A DNA stretch of 44,342 nucleotides from Clostridia bacterium (GTDB lineage: Bacteria; Bacillota; Clostridia; TANB77; CAG-508), in NCBI GenBank assembly GCA_017477355.1, contig JAFUWA010000013.1:1-44342 (forward strand), written 5' to 3'. A program made the position numbers and the translations under genes. Below are positions 16,671-24,948 of this stretch, one piece after another; position 1 is the stretch's first letter; the number at the start of each line of letters is the position of its first letter. A model generated the notes under the pieces. The model searched no databases. It was not told the DNA's origin and saw only the letters and a list, made by a program, of their open reading frames with translations.

Positions 16671-17480
16671 ATGGAAGAGAAATTAGATTTTTTGATTAAA
16701 TATTTGATAAAAGATATCGGTGAAGATATTGGAGAACTGCCTGTTACTGTGGAAGAAAAAGCTAAAGTTTGGAGGGCACTTTGTAATATTAGAAAGCCAA
16801 ACCCAATATCAAGTGAGTATTTAAAAGTACAAGATGAATATTTGCAAGAACGTTTGAAAAAAATGATTGTTGTAGATAGCAAAGATGTAAAAACACTAGA
16901 CAAAGTGTATCCTAACATCAAAATTAGAAATAGTAATAGAATGGGATTATGGCAAGGAGATATTACAAGAATAAATGCGGATTGCATCGTAAATGCTGCT
17001 AATTCTCAAGGATTGGGATGCTTTCAACCAATGCATAATTGTATAGATAATCAAATTCAAACTTATAGTGGTGTTCAAATGAGATTAGAATGTAATGAGT
17101 ACATGCAAAGTGCTGATTATGAATTTGGATTGCCAACAGGAGAAGTATTTATTACTAAAGGGTATAATTTACCAGCAAAATATGTAATTCATACGGTTGG
17201 TCCCGTTATTAGTTTTAATGTTACAGAAGAAGATAAGAAATTATTAAAAGATTGTTATACCAATTCTTTAAAATTGGCTGTTCAAAAGAATTTAAAAACA
17301 GTAGTTTTTCCTTGTATTTCAACCGGAATCTTCAGATTTCCAAGAAGATTAGCTGTTGAGTGTGCTGTAACTGCAGTAAGTGAGTTTTTAGAAAATGATA
17401 TCCAAATTGAAAAAGTAATCTTTAATGTTTTCGGAGATGAAAATCTAGAAATCTATGAGAATTATTTTGAAAAAGATTAG
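16671..17480 (+). CDS. Zinc macrodomain protein (protein-ADP-ribose hydrolase type)
   Basis: About 269 residues. ATG 16671 has AAAGGG at good distance; a GTG at 16662 is in the SD. After a helical N-terminal region (residues 1-80) the macrodomain starts at GLWQGDITRINADCIVNAANSQGLGCFQPMHNCIDNQI. The Cys-His-Cys in this loop is the zinc site of the bacterial Zn-macro subfamily linked to class M sirtuins. GVQMRLEC, GYNLPAKYVIHTVGP and FPCISTGIFRFPR complete it. It should remove ADP-ribose from proteins modified by SirTM. The SirTM gene is 7 kb upstream. Confidence 0.92.
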   Translation: MEEKLDFLIKYLIKDIGEDIGELPVTVEEKAKVWRALCNIRKPNPISSEYLKVQDEYLQERLKKMIVVDSKDVKTLDKVYPNIKIRNSNRMGLWQGDITRINADCIVNAANSQGLGCFQPMHNCIDNQIQTYSGVQMRLECNEYMQSADYEFGLPTGEVFITKGYNLPAKYVIHTVGPVISFNVTEEDKKLLKDCYTNSLKLAVQKNLKTVVFPCISTGIFRFPRRLAVECAVTAVSEFLENDIQIEKVIFNVFGDENLEIYENYFEKD

Positions 17481-17749
17481 AAAAAAGCTAAAAAGTATTG
17501 AAATTAAATAGATATTATGTTAAATTAATAATATAAAGTTTAAGGAGAATTTAAAATGAACCAAGTGAAAACTGTTCAATTAAATAACAGACATCATGTA
17601 TGGAGTGAAAATCACCCATACAGTTTTGTCGTGCTCCAAAAATAAACTATAAAAGAGTATGAGATAGAAGATGTATGAGTGATTGAAAATAATCTCTCAT
17701 ACATCTTTTTTTGTACTCAAAATTAATTAAGAGAAAGAGAGGAAAGAAA
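17481..17749 (+). promoter_or_regulatory. Gap holding the 29-codon ORF and a terminator
   Basis: After the macrodomain gene comes an A/T-rich promoter-like stretch (TTGAAA at 17498-17503), the 29-codon ORF and then an AGATGTATGAG / CTCATACATCT hairpin (about 17670-17706) followed by eight T. The terminator separates this unit from the M20 peptidase gene. Confidence 0.6.
17556..17645 (+). CDS. 29-codon open reading frame of unknown role
   Basis: TAAGGAG lies 8 nt upstream of the ATG. The peptide is 29 residues with a HHVWSENHPYSFVVLQK end and has no recognisable family. The codons are ordinary for the genome. Within the ORF the RNA can form a 10-bp hairpin with one bulged A (about 17600-17623), and a terminator-like hairpin follows. 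It may be a leader peptide, a small regulator or chance; coding is plausible because start signal and stop are well placed. Confidence 0.45.
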   Translation: MNQVKTVQLNNRHHVWSENHPYSFVVLQK

Positions 17750-18784
17750 ATGGAAGAATTTAAAATTTTAAAAGATTTGGTAGCTTTCAATACCATCAAG
17801 GATTTTCAAAATCAAGAAATAATGGATTATATTGAAAATCTTCTTGGAAAATTAGGATTTAAAACGGAAAGCAGAACTAAAAACTTAGTGATGAGTATAG
17901 GAGAAAAAACAAAATTAGGATTTTTAGGTCATACAGATACAGTTGAGTATATTGAGGAATTCAAAAATCCTTTTGAATTAAAGCTAAAAGATGGTTTTTT
18001 ATATGGGTTAGGAACTTGCGATATGAAAGGTGGAGTAGCCGGAATGTTAGATGCAATTGCAGGAATCGATTTTAGTAAACTAGATTATGGAATGAAAGTT
18101 TATTTTACTTATGATGAAGAAATTGGTTTTAGTGGTGTTTATGAATTAGTGGAGGAAGGAGAAAATTTTCCTGAAACAATGATTTTTGGTGAGCCTACAA
18201 ATAATAAATTATTAACTGGAAGCAAAGGTCTATTAGAGTACGAAATTAATTTTAAAGGATTAAAAGCTCATTCTAGTAATCCAGATAAAGGAATTAGTGC
18301 TAATTTAAATGCAGTAAAATTTTTATATGAATTAAATGAGTTTTATGAACAGGAATTGAAGCAAGAAAGAATAGAAGCTTTTGAGATTCCTTATACAACA
18401 ATGAATGTTGGATTAATAAATGGGGGAAGTGCTAAAAATTCAGTTCCAGCAAGTTGCTCTATTTCTATTGATTTTCGTATTGCTAAAAGTACGCAGCTTT
18501 CTATGATTATTAAGAAAATAGAAAAATTAGCTCAAAAGTATCCAGCAGATATTAAAATAATTGAAAAAATTGAACCATTTTATGATGAGATTACATTTTT
18601 AGGGTCAACTAAAACTGCGAATTTCATTACAGAAGCTAGTATGATGAAAAAATGCAAACAAAGAATTATTCTAGGAACAGGACCAGTTACTGCACATGAG
18701 GTAAATGAGCATATTTCTGTGGAAAGTTATCGAAAATTAGTCAAGCAATATCAAGAATTGATATTAAAAGTCTGTGGAGGTTAG
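17750..18784 (+). CDS. M20-family metallopeptidase, succinyl-diaminopimelate desuccinylase/ArgE type
   Basis: About 344 residues, ATG 17750 behind AGAGGAAAG. FLGHTDTVEYIEE, GLGTCDMKGGVAGML, TYDEEIGFSG and the C-terminal GTGPVTAHEVNEHISVESY contain the two-zinc binding and the general-base Glu of the M20 fold; NFKGLKAHSSNPDKGISAN is the dimerisation domain start. The next gene, 2 nt later, encodes a DapF-fold epimerase, so the pair may process a short-chain N-acylated amino acid or an opine precursor. The exact substrate is not visible. Confidence 0.85.
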   Translation: MEEFKILKDLVAFNTIKDFQNQEIMDYIENLLGKLGFKTESRTKNLVMSIGEKTKLGFLGHTDTVEYIEEFKNPFELKLKDGFLYGLGTCDMKGGVAGMLDAIAGIDFSKLDYGMKVYFTYDEEIGFSGVYELVEEGENFPETMIFGEPTNNKLLTGSKGLLEYEINFKGLKAHSSNPDKGISANLNAVKFLYELNEFYEQELKQERIEAFEIPYTTMNVGLINGGSAKNSVPASCSISIDFRIAKSTQLSMIIKKIEKLAQKYPADIKIIEKIEPFYDEITFLGSTKTANFITEASMMKKCKQRIILGTGPVTAHEVNEHISVESYRKLVKQYQELILKVCGG

Positions 18785-18786
18785 TC

Positions 18787-19563
18787 ATGAAAAGTCTAAA
18801 ATATAAAATTTTTAATCCAGGTGGGAATAAAACAGGATTAGTTTATAATGATGAGTATTCTGATGAAGAAAAAAAGAAAATTAATGATATTATTTTGAAA
18901 AAATATAGAGATGTGGAACAAGTTGGATTTATTGAAAATAATTCCTATGAATTAAATATGGCAGGAGGAGAGTTTTGTGTAAATGCTACTAGATGTGCAG
19001 TTTATGAGTATCTTCAAGGAAAAGATGGAAAAATAGAGATTCAAGTTTCTGGTCAAAAAGAAAAAATTATAGGAGAAATTGCAAATGGAAAAGTTTCAGT
19101 TACATTAAAAATTGATCAAAAAATGGAGGAGTTTTACCAAGAGAATTCAGAGTATAGTTTGGTTAATTTAGATGGGATTGACTTTATGATTTATTCTAGA
19201 TTAAGTGGAAAAGAAAGATTGAAATTATTAAAAGAAGATGAGAATGCAACTAAAAATTGCTTGAAAGAAGAAATGAAACAAAGAAACTTATTACAAAATG
19301 CAGTAGGAATTATTTTACTAGAAGAGCAAGAAAAGAAGATAAAAATTAATCCAGTAGTTTGGGTAAAAACTATAGATACTGTTTATTATGAAACCGCATG
19401 TGGAAGTGGAAGTTTGGCAACAGCAATTTACTATTATCTAAAAGAAAATAAAAGGAAATTACAAATTTTTCAGCCATCCGGGTATAGTATAGATGTAGAA
19501 CTAATCATTGAAAATGATATAATTAAAGATGTAAAAATTAGTGGTATTGTCGAAAAATCCTAA
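18787..19563 (+). CDS. DapF-fold amino-acid epimerase/racemase
   Basis: About 258 residues with the two-cysteine catalytic pair of the DapF fold: NMAGGEFCVNATRCAVYEYL (first Cys) and ETACGSGSLATAIYYYL (second Cys), spaced as in the family. The first motif has GEFCVN rather than the GNG of true diaminopimelate epimerase, so histidine racemase-like or another amino-acid epimerase is equally possible. GTTAGTCATG links it directly to the M20 peptidase gene with a 2-nt gap, so they are one operon. Catalysis is PLP-independent. Confidence 0.8.
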   Translation: MKSLKYKIFNPGGNKTGLVYNDEYSDEEKKKINDIILKKYRDVEQVGFIENNSYELNMAGGEFCVNATRCAVYEYLQGKDGKIEIQVSGQKEKIIGEIANGKVSVTLKIDQKMEEFYQENSEYSLVNLDGIDFMIYSRLSGKERLKLLKEDENATKNCLKEEMKQRNLLQNAVGIILLEEQEKKIKINPVVWVKTIDTVYYETACGSGSLATAIYYYLKENKRKLQIFQPSGYSIDVELIIENDIIKDVKISGIVEKS

Positions 19564-19637
19564 GAATATAGCTTGAAATATAGATGCCTTTTTGATATTA
19601 TTTTAAGGGAAATTTTTAAAATAAAAGGAGTTCTATT

Positions 19638-20975
19638 ATGATAGTTTGGATTATTTTTCTTATATTAGCTTTTATTTTTATCTATGTTGGATTAAATAGA
19701 GGTTTTGCAAAAACATTAATTTCATTCTTGGTGAACTTGTTAGACTGTATTATTGCTTTTTTTGCTGCTAGACTTTTAGTGAATTGCATTGCAGCAAAAG
19801 CAGGAAGAGATGTTGTAACTGCAATTAGTAATAAATATGCTTCTAATTTAAATGATTTGCCAGTTGTTGAAACATTTTCTAGATTTGCAACAAGTGTATT
19901 AGTTGGAATTATTGAGTTCTATGTCATTTATTTCATCATACATATTATTAATTCTTTTGTAAAGCCAGTTGTTTTATATGGAAAAGTAAGTGATAAAATA
20001 AAATTTGATAATAAAGTTGCTACTGTTGCAGTGAGTGTCTTTTCAGTAAGTTTAACAATGATGGTATTAATTACGCCAATTGGTATTGTTTATAATTCTG
20101 TTGTTCCAGCACTTAAAGATACAAAAGCAAATAAGATTCCATTTGTGTCAACAGTATACTTCAATCGATTGACAGCAATGCCAAATAATGAGCATGATAT
20201 CAAAACTAGTGATGAAGTAAAATATACAGTTAATACTGCAGTAGCAGCTTACAATATTGTAGAAGGAATAGATGGAAAACAAGATAATGTAGAATTATTT
20301 AGAAAGAATTTTGAGAGATCTTATTTCTTGCCAACAGTAATTGCAGATATGGGTTCTAGTGCTGCAAAAGAGTGGAAAGATGGAGATGAATTTTTAGGTG
20401 CGAGAGCAGAAATTCCAGAAGGAAGAGAAGGAGAATTGACAATAAAATTCCTAAATATTTTAGAACGCTGGAATAGGAAAACAGTTGTAGAGGATGTTAA
20501 TACAATTTTAGATATTGTTAAAATTTTCAAAGATTATGGACCAAAAAAATTAGAGAAAGAAGACGGGCTTTTAATTGCTCTTTCTGAAGATGAATTTACA
20601 GAGGAGTTGTTTGTAGTTTTATATGGAAATAAGGATTTATCTCAGATGATTCCTGCAGTGCTTGAGTACGGATTAGGAACCGCGTTTGATTCTATTAATA
20701 TTGAAACTAAAGAGGAATATGTGTCTAATATTGATGTAAGCAAAATGTCTGAAGAAGATGTGAAACGTGAAGGAAGAATTATTGCGGGAATTATTAGAAC
20801 TGTACTAGAAGTTCGTGATGCGAATCGCAAGATTAATAACGGAGAAATGACAGAAGCTGATATTCAAAGAATTATTGATGAACTTTCAAAGCTAAAAGAT
20901 AGTAAAGTTTTAGGTGATATTGCAAATGAATTTATTTATCAATTAAATATTAATTTAGTAAGTAATCAATTTTAG
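19638..20975 (+). CDS. CvpA-like multispanning membrane protein
   Basis: About 445 residues. The first 170 residues have four hydrophobic segments (MIVWIIFLILAFIFIYVGLNRGFAKT, VNLLDCIIAFFAARLLV, SVLVGIIEFYVIYFII and VAVSVFSVSLTMMVLITPIGIV), with the NRGFAKTLISF pattern of CvpA-like proteins. The remaining 270 residues are a soluble helical region containing RRKVKE-like charge clusters. The role is not known; CvpA proteins affect export and envelope functions. AAAGGAG precedes the ATG. Confidence 0.7.
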   Translation: MIVWIIFLILAFIFIYVGLNRGFAKTLISFLVNLLDCIIAFFAARLLVNCIAAKAGRDVVTAISNKYASNLNDLPVVETFSRFATSVLVGIIEFYVIYFIIHIINSFVKPVVLYGKVSDKIKFDNKVATVAVSVFSVSLTMMVLITPIGIVYNSVVPALKDTKANKIPFVSTVYFNRLTAMPNNEHDIKTSDEVKYTVNTAVAAYNIVEGIDGKQDNVELFRKNFERSYFLPTVIADMGSSAAKEWKDGDEFLGARAEIPEGREGELTIKFLNILERWNRKTVVEDVNTILDIVKIFKDYGPKKLEKEDGLLIALSEDEFTEELFVVLYGNKDLSQMIPAVLEYGLGTAFDSINIETKEEYVSNIDVSKMSEEDVKREGRIIAGIIRTVLEVRDANRKINNGEMTEADIQRIIDELSKLKDSKVLGDIANEFIYQLNINLVSNQF

Positions 20976-20983
20976 GAGGATAA

Positions 20984-21400
20984 ATGATGGAATATATTAT
21001 TCATAAAGTACAATATTACGAAACAGATAAAATGGGGATAACACACCATTCTAACTATATTAGGTGGATGGAAGAAGCAAGAGTAGATTTTTTTGAAAAA
21101 ATCGGATATGACTATAGTAGATTGGAAACAGAAGGAATTATTTCTCCAGTTGTTGGAGTAGAATGTAACTATAAGTTATCCACAAAATTTGAAGATACAG
21201 TGGAAATCAAAGTTAGAATAAAAGAGTTTAAAGGGGTAAAATTGGTTTTTGAGTATTTAATGAAAAATGCTAAGACAAATGAAATTGTTGCAGAAGCCTC
21301 TAGTAAACATTGTTTTGTTAATAACGAAGGAAGACCAATTATTTTAAAAAAAGAATTTCCAGAGTTGGATCAGAAATTAAAAGAGCTAGTTGAAACTTAG
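20984..21400 (+). CDS. Acyl-CoA thioesterase (4-hydroxybenzoyl-CoA thioesterase type)
   Basis: About 138 residues, hot-dog fold. YYETDKMGITHHSNYIRWMEEARVDFFEKIG contains the catalytic Asp and the conserved H-x-N-Y; VGVECNYKLSTKFEDTVEIKVRI is the following beta strand. The start may be ATG 20984 or 20987; AGGAGG is upstream of both. It hydrolyses short-chain acyl-CoA thioesters in the cytosol. The upstream CvpA-like gene ends 8 nt earlier, so both are cotranscribed and end at the following terminator. Confidence 0.92.
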   Translation: MMEYIIHKVQYYETDKMGITHHSNYIRWMEEARVDFFEKIGYDYSRLETEGIISPVVGVECNYKLSTKFEDTVEIKVRIKEFKGVKLVFEYLMKNAKTNEIVAEASSKHCFVNNEGRPIILKKEFPELDQKLKELVET

Positions 21401-21402
21401 AG

Positions 21403-21428
21403 ATGGCGCCAAGTTGGCGCCATTTTTG
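21403..21428 (+). terminator. Terminator after the thioesterase gene
   Basis: ATGGCGCC (21403-21410) and GGCGCCAT (21416-21423) with a T-run. The T-run runs into the first of two Spo0A-box-like sequences. Confidence 0.85.
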
Positions 21429-21444
21429 TCGATTTATGTCGAAC
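21425..21444 (+). promoter_or_regulatory. Tandem Spo0A-box-like sites
   Basis: TTTGTCGATT (21425-21434) and TATGTCGAAC (21435-21444) each match the 0A box TTTGTCGAAA at 8 of 10 positions. They are exactly one helical turn apart and lie upstream of the promoter TTTACA (21473-21478) / TAATAT (21496-21501). Confidence 0.55.
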
Positions 21445-21501
21445 AGTTTTTAAGAAAATTTTGAAAAAAGTATTTACAAGTTCTAAAAAGCGTGCTAATA
21501 T

Positions 21502-21689
21502 AAGTGCATGCTGAATGCCTTAGGGCTTGCATATAAATTTTAGTCTAAAAATAATTTTCAATTCTGAAAATTATATTTTCCAAATTTTAATTTCATAATT
21601 ATGTCGTATTTGTCCCCCAAAAACAAATATATAAATGTGAGCAGCCCTTTGGCGTTTGGTTGAAGTTTATAGAAGAGGGAGGTGATACA
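21502..21689 (+). promoter_or_regulatory. Leader of the camelysin-like pseudogene
   Basis: About 190 nt from a good promoter to the pseudogene. It includes a TGCATGC/GCTTGCATA pairing near 21506-21535 and GCAGCCC/GGC pairings near 21640, suggesting a structured leader. I recognise no riboswitch class. Confidence 0.4.
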
Positions 21690-22141
21690 ATGAACAAAAG
21701 AAAAAAATTACTAATTGTTGTTATTGCTTTAATGTTAATTCTTCTAATAACAATGGCCTTGGGTATACATATGTAAAATTAGAGATAACATCAATTTCAT
21801 TAGCTTAAAATGTAACAAATGGTAAAGTGAAAACAGAAAGAATCGCTCCGGGAACAAGCGGTAACTTTAAAATTATCATTGACGCTAGTGGCTCAGAAGT
21901 TGGTGTAGACTATGATGTAACATCATTAGGAGAAGGAAACAATAAGCCAGATAATTTATATTTTACATGTAGTGATTTAATTAATGCCAATGAGAAAGAA
22001 ATTATAGTAAATTGGGAATGACCTTATGAATCTACAAGAACAGGATATACCTTAGAGCAATTAGATGCATGAGATACAGAAGATAGTGGAATTATTGATT
22101 ATACGTTTACTTTAAGAATCTTAGGTAGACAAGCAGAATAA
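21690..22141 (+). pseudogene. Decayed camelysin/TasA-type exported protein gene
   Basis: GGGAGG precedes an ATG and a signal-peptide-like MNKRKKLLIVVIALMLILLITMALGI. A frame change follows within a few codons, then the mature part reads YVKLEITSISLA, KVKTERIAPGTSGNFKIIIDASGSEVGVDYDV, NLYFTCSDLI, IIVNWE, PYESTRTGYTLEQLDA and DTEDSGIIDYTFTLRILG, the pattern of camelysin-like proteins in gut Bacillota. There is one TAA after SLA and two TGA at tryptophan-like positions (NWE-stop-PYE and LDA-stop-DTE). None of the lesions is at a CGG, so this is ordinary decay. Such proteins are usually exported by SipW-type signal peptidases and can form biofilm fibres. Confidence 0.7.
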
Positions 22142-22587
22142 TTTATTTTTAATTGTTGTGATTAAGAAAATTCTAATTCTAAAAATACAAAAGATAAAAC
22201 TCACTTAATTCTAAATAAAGATAAGTTAAAAATATTGTTTTTTATCAGAATATGAATGATAAATAATGTAATGAAAATGCGAAACTAGAAAGCTTTTATA
22301 GCTTTCTAGTAAGAAATTTACTTGGGTAAGATTTTTTGCTAGAGAGCTACTGAAGAAAGGAAATGAATGAAAAAGATTTTTAATAATATATGTATGATGA
22401 TTTTATAATCAATATTAATGGAATGCTTAAGGGAAAAAAATGGAGAAAAAAAGAAAGAATGCTGAAAAAAAGACCAGTTAAATCAGAAATTGCGGATTGA
22501 AATTTCAGGTGATAATTGAGTATTATAACTTGAAAAATTGATTTCTCAATGATATAATAGTCCCAAATTATTTAAAGGAGTTTTTAA
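22142..22587 (+). other. AT-rich region with gene remnants
   Basis: No intact gene. A perfect 11-bp hairpin (ACTAGAAAGCT at 22284-22294 with AGCTTTCTAGT at 22300-22310) lacks a T-run. A fragment starting at ATG 22367 reads MKKIFNNICMMIL before a stop, possibly a signal-peptidase remnant, but this is weak. The promoter TTGAAA (22530-22535) / TATAAT (22553-22558), 17-nt spacer, belongs to the next gene. Confidence 0.5.
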
Positions 22588-23490
22588 ATGTCTTTACTTG
22601 ATAATATTGGAAATATCGTAAATGAAAAAATTAACGATTTTGTCAATGATAAAATAAAAGTATATGCATTTGTTGGACCTTCTGGAACGGGAAAAAGCTA
22701 TAGGGCTCAGATGGTAGCTAATTCTAAAGGAATTGAATATATCATAGATGACGGACTTTTGATTTGTGGTAATGAAGTGGTTGCTGGAAGTTCTGCAAAA
22801 AAAGCTCCGACGAAAATTGAAACCGTAAAAAACGCTTTGTTTCAAGATGAAGCTAAGAAAAAAGAAATTCAAGAAGTTTTCAGAAAAAGACGCCCCAAAA
22901 GTATTTTGATTTTGGGAACTTCTGATGGAATGGTTCAAAAGATTGCAGCAAACTTGGGATTGCCGGAGATAAGTGAAACAATCTATATAACTGATGTTGC
23001 GACAGAGGAAGAGATGGAAACAGCAAGACGTATTAGGGTAACACAAGGAAAACACGTTATTCCTGTACCAACATTTGAAATTAAAAAAGATTTTTCTGGT
23101 TATCTATTGGATCCACTTCAGATTTTTAAATCAACTGGTAATGGCGAAGATCCTTATATTGCTGAAAAATCTTTAATAAGACCAGCCTTTAGTTATTTGG
23201 GAAATTTTACAATTTCAGATACTGCCATTAAACAAATTATTGAAATTGCATTGCAGAAAGTAAAAGGTGTATATAAATTACACAGAGCTATTATTCGTAA
23301 GCAAGAAGGTGGCTATGGAGATGGAATTTATATTTATATGGAACTTGTTATTGAATTTGGATATAATATTTTAGAATTAACAGAAAATGTGAGAAATAGA
23401 ATCAAAAAAGAAGTTGAGAAATTAACGGCAATGAATGTATTAAAAATGGAGATATTGATTAAAAATATTCATTTTGAGAATAAGAAATAG
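22588..23490 (+). CDS. P-loop NTPase domain fused to an Asp23/Gls24 domain
   Basis: About 300 residues. The N-terminal half has a Walker A motif (FVGPSGTGKSYRAQ, about residues 29-38), then FRKRRPKSILILGTSDGMVQKIAANLGLP and a Walker B-like hydrophobic-acidic strand. The C-terminal third, from FTISDTAIKQIIEIALQKVKGVYKLHRA to LKMEILIKNI, is an Asp23/Gls24 (DUF322) domain known from envelope-stress proteins. The fusion looks like a nucleotide-switched envelope or stress factor. AAAGGAG and its own promoter are present; the gene precedes cmk by 9 nt, so they are one operon. Confidence 0.78.
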   Translation: MSLLDNIGNIVNEKINDFVNDKIKVYAFVGPSGTGKSYRAQMVANSKGIEYIIDDGLLICGNEVVAGSSAKKAPTKIETVKNALFQDEAKKKEIQEVFRKRRPKSILILGTSDGMVQKIAANLGLPEISETIYITDVATEEEMETARRIRVTQGKHVIPVPTFEIKKDFSGYLLDPLQIFKSTGNGEDPYIAEKSLIRPAFSYLGNFTISDTAIKQIIEIALQKVKGVYKLHRAIIRKQEGGYGDGIYIYMELVIEFGYNILELTENVRNRIKKEVEKLTAMNVLKMEILIKNIHFENKK

Positions 23491-23499
23491 GAGGAGAAT

Positions 23500-24168
23500 A
23501 TGTCTTTTATAGTAGCAATAGATGGACCTGCGGGAAGTGGAAAAGGGACAATTGCCAAACTTGTTGCAGATGATTTAGGATTTTTGACAATGGATACAGG
23601 AGCAATGTATCGATGTGTAACGGTTTATTTTATTGAGAATCAGATTTCGTTAGAAGAGGAAGAAAAAGTTGAAAATTCTCTTGAGAAAATACAAATTGAT
23701 ATGAAAGACATAGATGGAACCCAAAATTTCTTTTTAAATGGAGAGAATGTTTCAACTAAAATTAGAACAAAAGAAGTAGATAGTTTGGTTTCACAAGTAT
23801 CTCATCTAGTTCCAGTTAGACTTGCTATGGTGCATTTACAAAGAAAACTGGCAGAGGGTAAGAAAATTATAATGGAAGGAAGAGATATTGGTACAAATGT
23901 CTTTCCTAATGCAGATGTAAAAATATATTTAGATGCAACTCCTGAAGAGAGAGCAAGACGTAGAATGGAACAAAATAAAGCAAAAGGAATCAACAATATT
24001 TCTTTTGAAGAAATTTTAGAAAATGTAAAATTTAGAGATTATAATGATATGACGAGTTCTGTTGCACCATTAAAAAAAGCTGAAGATGCTATTACTGTTG
24101 ATTCAAGTAATTTAACAATTCCTCAAGTGGTAGAAAGAGTAGAAAATATTATCAAAGAAAGAATGTAA
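23500..24168 (+). CDS. cmk: Cytidylate kinase
   Basis: 222 residues, normal length. IDGPAGSGKGTIAKLVADDLG is the P-loop, MDTGAMYRCVTVYF the CMP-site start, EGRDIGTNVFPNADVKIYLDATPEERARRR the LID/catalytic region. It phosphorylates CMP and dCMP with ATP. GGAGGAG precedes ATG. Lies between the P-loop/Asp23 fusion and plsC with gaps of 9 and 2 nt, one operon. Confidence 0.97.
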   Translation: MSFIVAIDGPAGSGKGTIAKLVADDLGFLTMDTGAMYRCVTVYFIENQISLEEEEKVENSLEKIQIDMKDIDGTQNFFLNGENVSTKIRTKEVDSLVSQVSHLVPVRLAMVHLQRKLAEGKKIIMEGRDIGTNVFPNADVKIYLDATPEERARRRMEQNKAKGINNISFEEILENVKFRDYNDMTSSVAPLKKAEDAITVDSSNLTIPQVVERVENIIKERM

Positions 24169-24170
24169 TT

Positions 24171-24794
24171 ATGAATAAATGGAAAGAAAAATTAAATAAT
24201 GTTTGGAAGGCAATTAGTAGAGTAGTTGTAACAAACGCAATTAGAATATATAGTAAAATCGTTTATAGATATGAAGTAGAAGGAAAAGAAAATATTCCTA
24301 AAGAAGGAGCTCTTTTGTTTTGCGGAAACCATACAAGTTATTTTGACGGACCAATAATTATTATATCAAGTCCTAGGCTAATGAGATTTATGGCAAAACA
24401 AGAATTAAAAGGAAATTTATTATTTCGATATTTATGTTATGCTTATAATGCAATTTATGTAAAAAGAGATTCTAAGGATATTGGTCCATTAAAAGAAGCA
24501 CTAAAAGAGTTAAAAGATGGTGGCTGTATTGGCATTTTTCCGGAAGGTACTAGACATGGAATGGATAAAAATGAAGGGAAAATGAAAAATGGTGCAGCAT
24601 ATATGGCTTTAAAAACAGGCGCTAAAATTATTCCAATAGGAATTAAGGGTGAGGCTAAGCCATTTCATAAAGTGACAATTACGTATGGAAAACCAATTGA
24701 TTTTAGCAAATTGTTAGAAGGAAAAAATGCAAAAGATGTAGAAGAAGAAGCAACAGAAATCTTAAAGGAAGAGATAGTGAAATTATTGAAATAA
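24171..24794 (+). CDS. plsC: 1-acyl-sn-glycerol-3-phosphate acyltransferase
   Basis: 207 residues. CGNHTSYFDGP contains the catalytic H-x4-D, and FPEGTRHGMDKNEG the substrate-binding FPEGTR. KQELKGNLLFRYLCYAYNAIYVKRD is the family's middle motif. It acylates lysophosphatidic acid at the membrane to make phosphatidic acid. The SD is weak, as expected for a gene coupled to cmk 2 nt upstream. It ends at a strong terminator. Confidence 0.94.
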   Translation: MNKWKEKLNNVWKAISRVVVTNAIRIYSKIVYRYEVEGKENIPKEGALLFCGNHTSYFDGPIIIISSPRLMRFMAKQELKGNLLFRYLCYAYNAIYVKRDSKDIGPLKEALKELKDGGCIGIFPEGTRHGMDKNEGKMKNGAAYMALKTGAKIIPIGIKGEAKPFHKVTITYGKPIDFSKLLEGKNAKDVEEEATEILKEEIVKLLK

Positions 24795-24829
24795 GACGAA
24801 TATAGCTATATTCGTCAATTTTTTTGTCG
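24795..24829 (+). terminator. Terminator after plsC
   Basis: Palindromic stem GACGAATATAG / CTATATTCGTC (24795-24816) followed by AATTTTTTT. Immediately beyond lies a 0A box. Confidence 0.9.
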
Positions 24830-24831
24830 AA
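24822..24831 (+). promoter_or_regulatory. Spo0A box upstream of spo0A
   Basis: TTTTGTCGAA matches the core TGTCGAA of the 0A box. It lies about 20 nt upstream of the spo0A promoter (TTGCAA 24851-24856, 17-nt spacer, TATAAT 24874-24879), consistent with autoregulation. A TGATAC/GTATCA hairpin (24889-24905) sits in the leader. Confidence 0.6.
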
Positions 24832-24948
24832 TTATAGCACGCAAAAATGCTTGCAAAATACAAAATTTAAAACTATAATGAATTTATCTGATACGAAAAG
24901 TATCACAAAAGATAAAATTTGATTACATATAAGAGAAAAGGAGAGGTT

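Noticed and set aside
7997-22079. TGA might be read as tryptophan, since the camelysin-like gene has two TGA at tryptophan-like positions.
   Set aside because: TGA is a good stop for the cyclo-ligase gene at 7999 (family end plus terminator) and for the 16243 stop (next codon TAA). The camelysin-like gene has other, unrelated lesions, so it is ordinary decay.
22360-22500. A signal peptidase gene remnant next to the camelysin-like pseudogene.
   Set aside because: Only 13 codons before a stop and no catalytic motif can be read; too weak to call.
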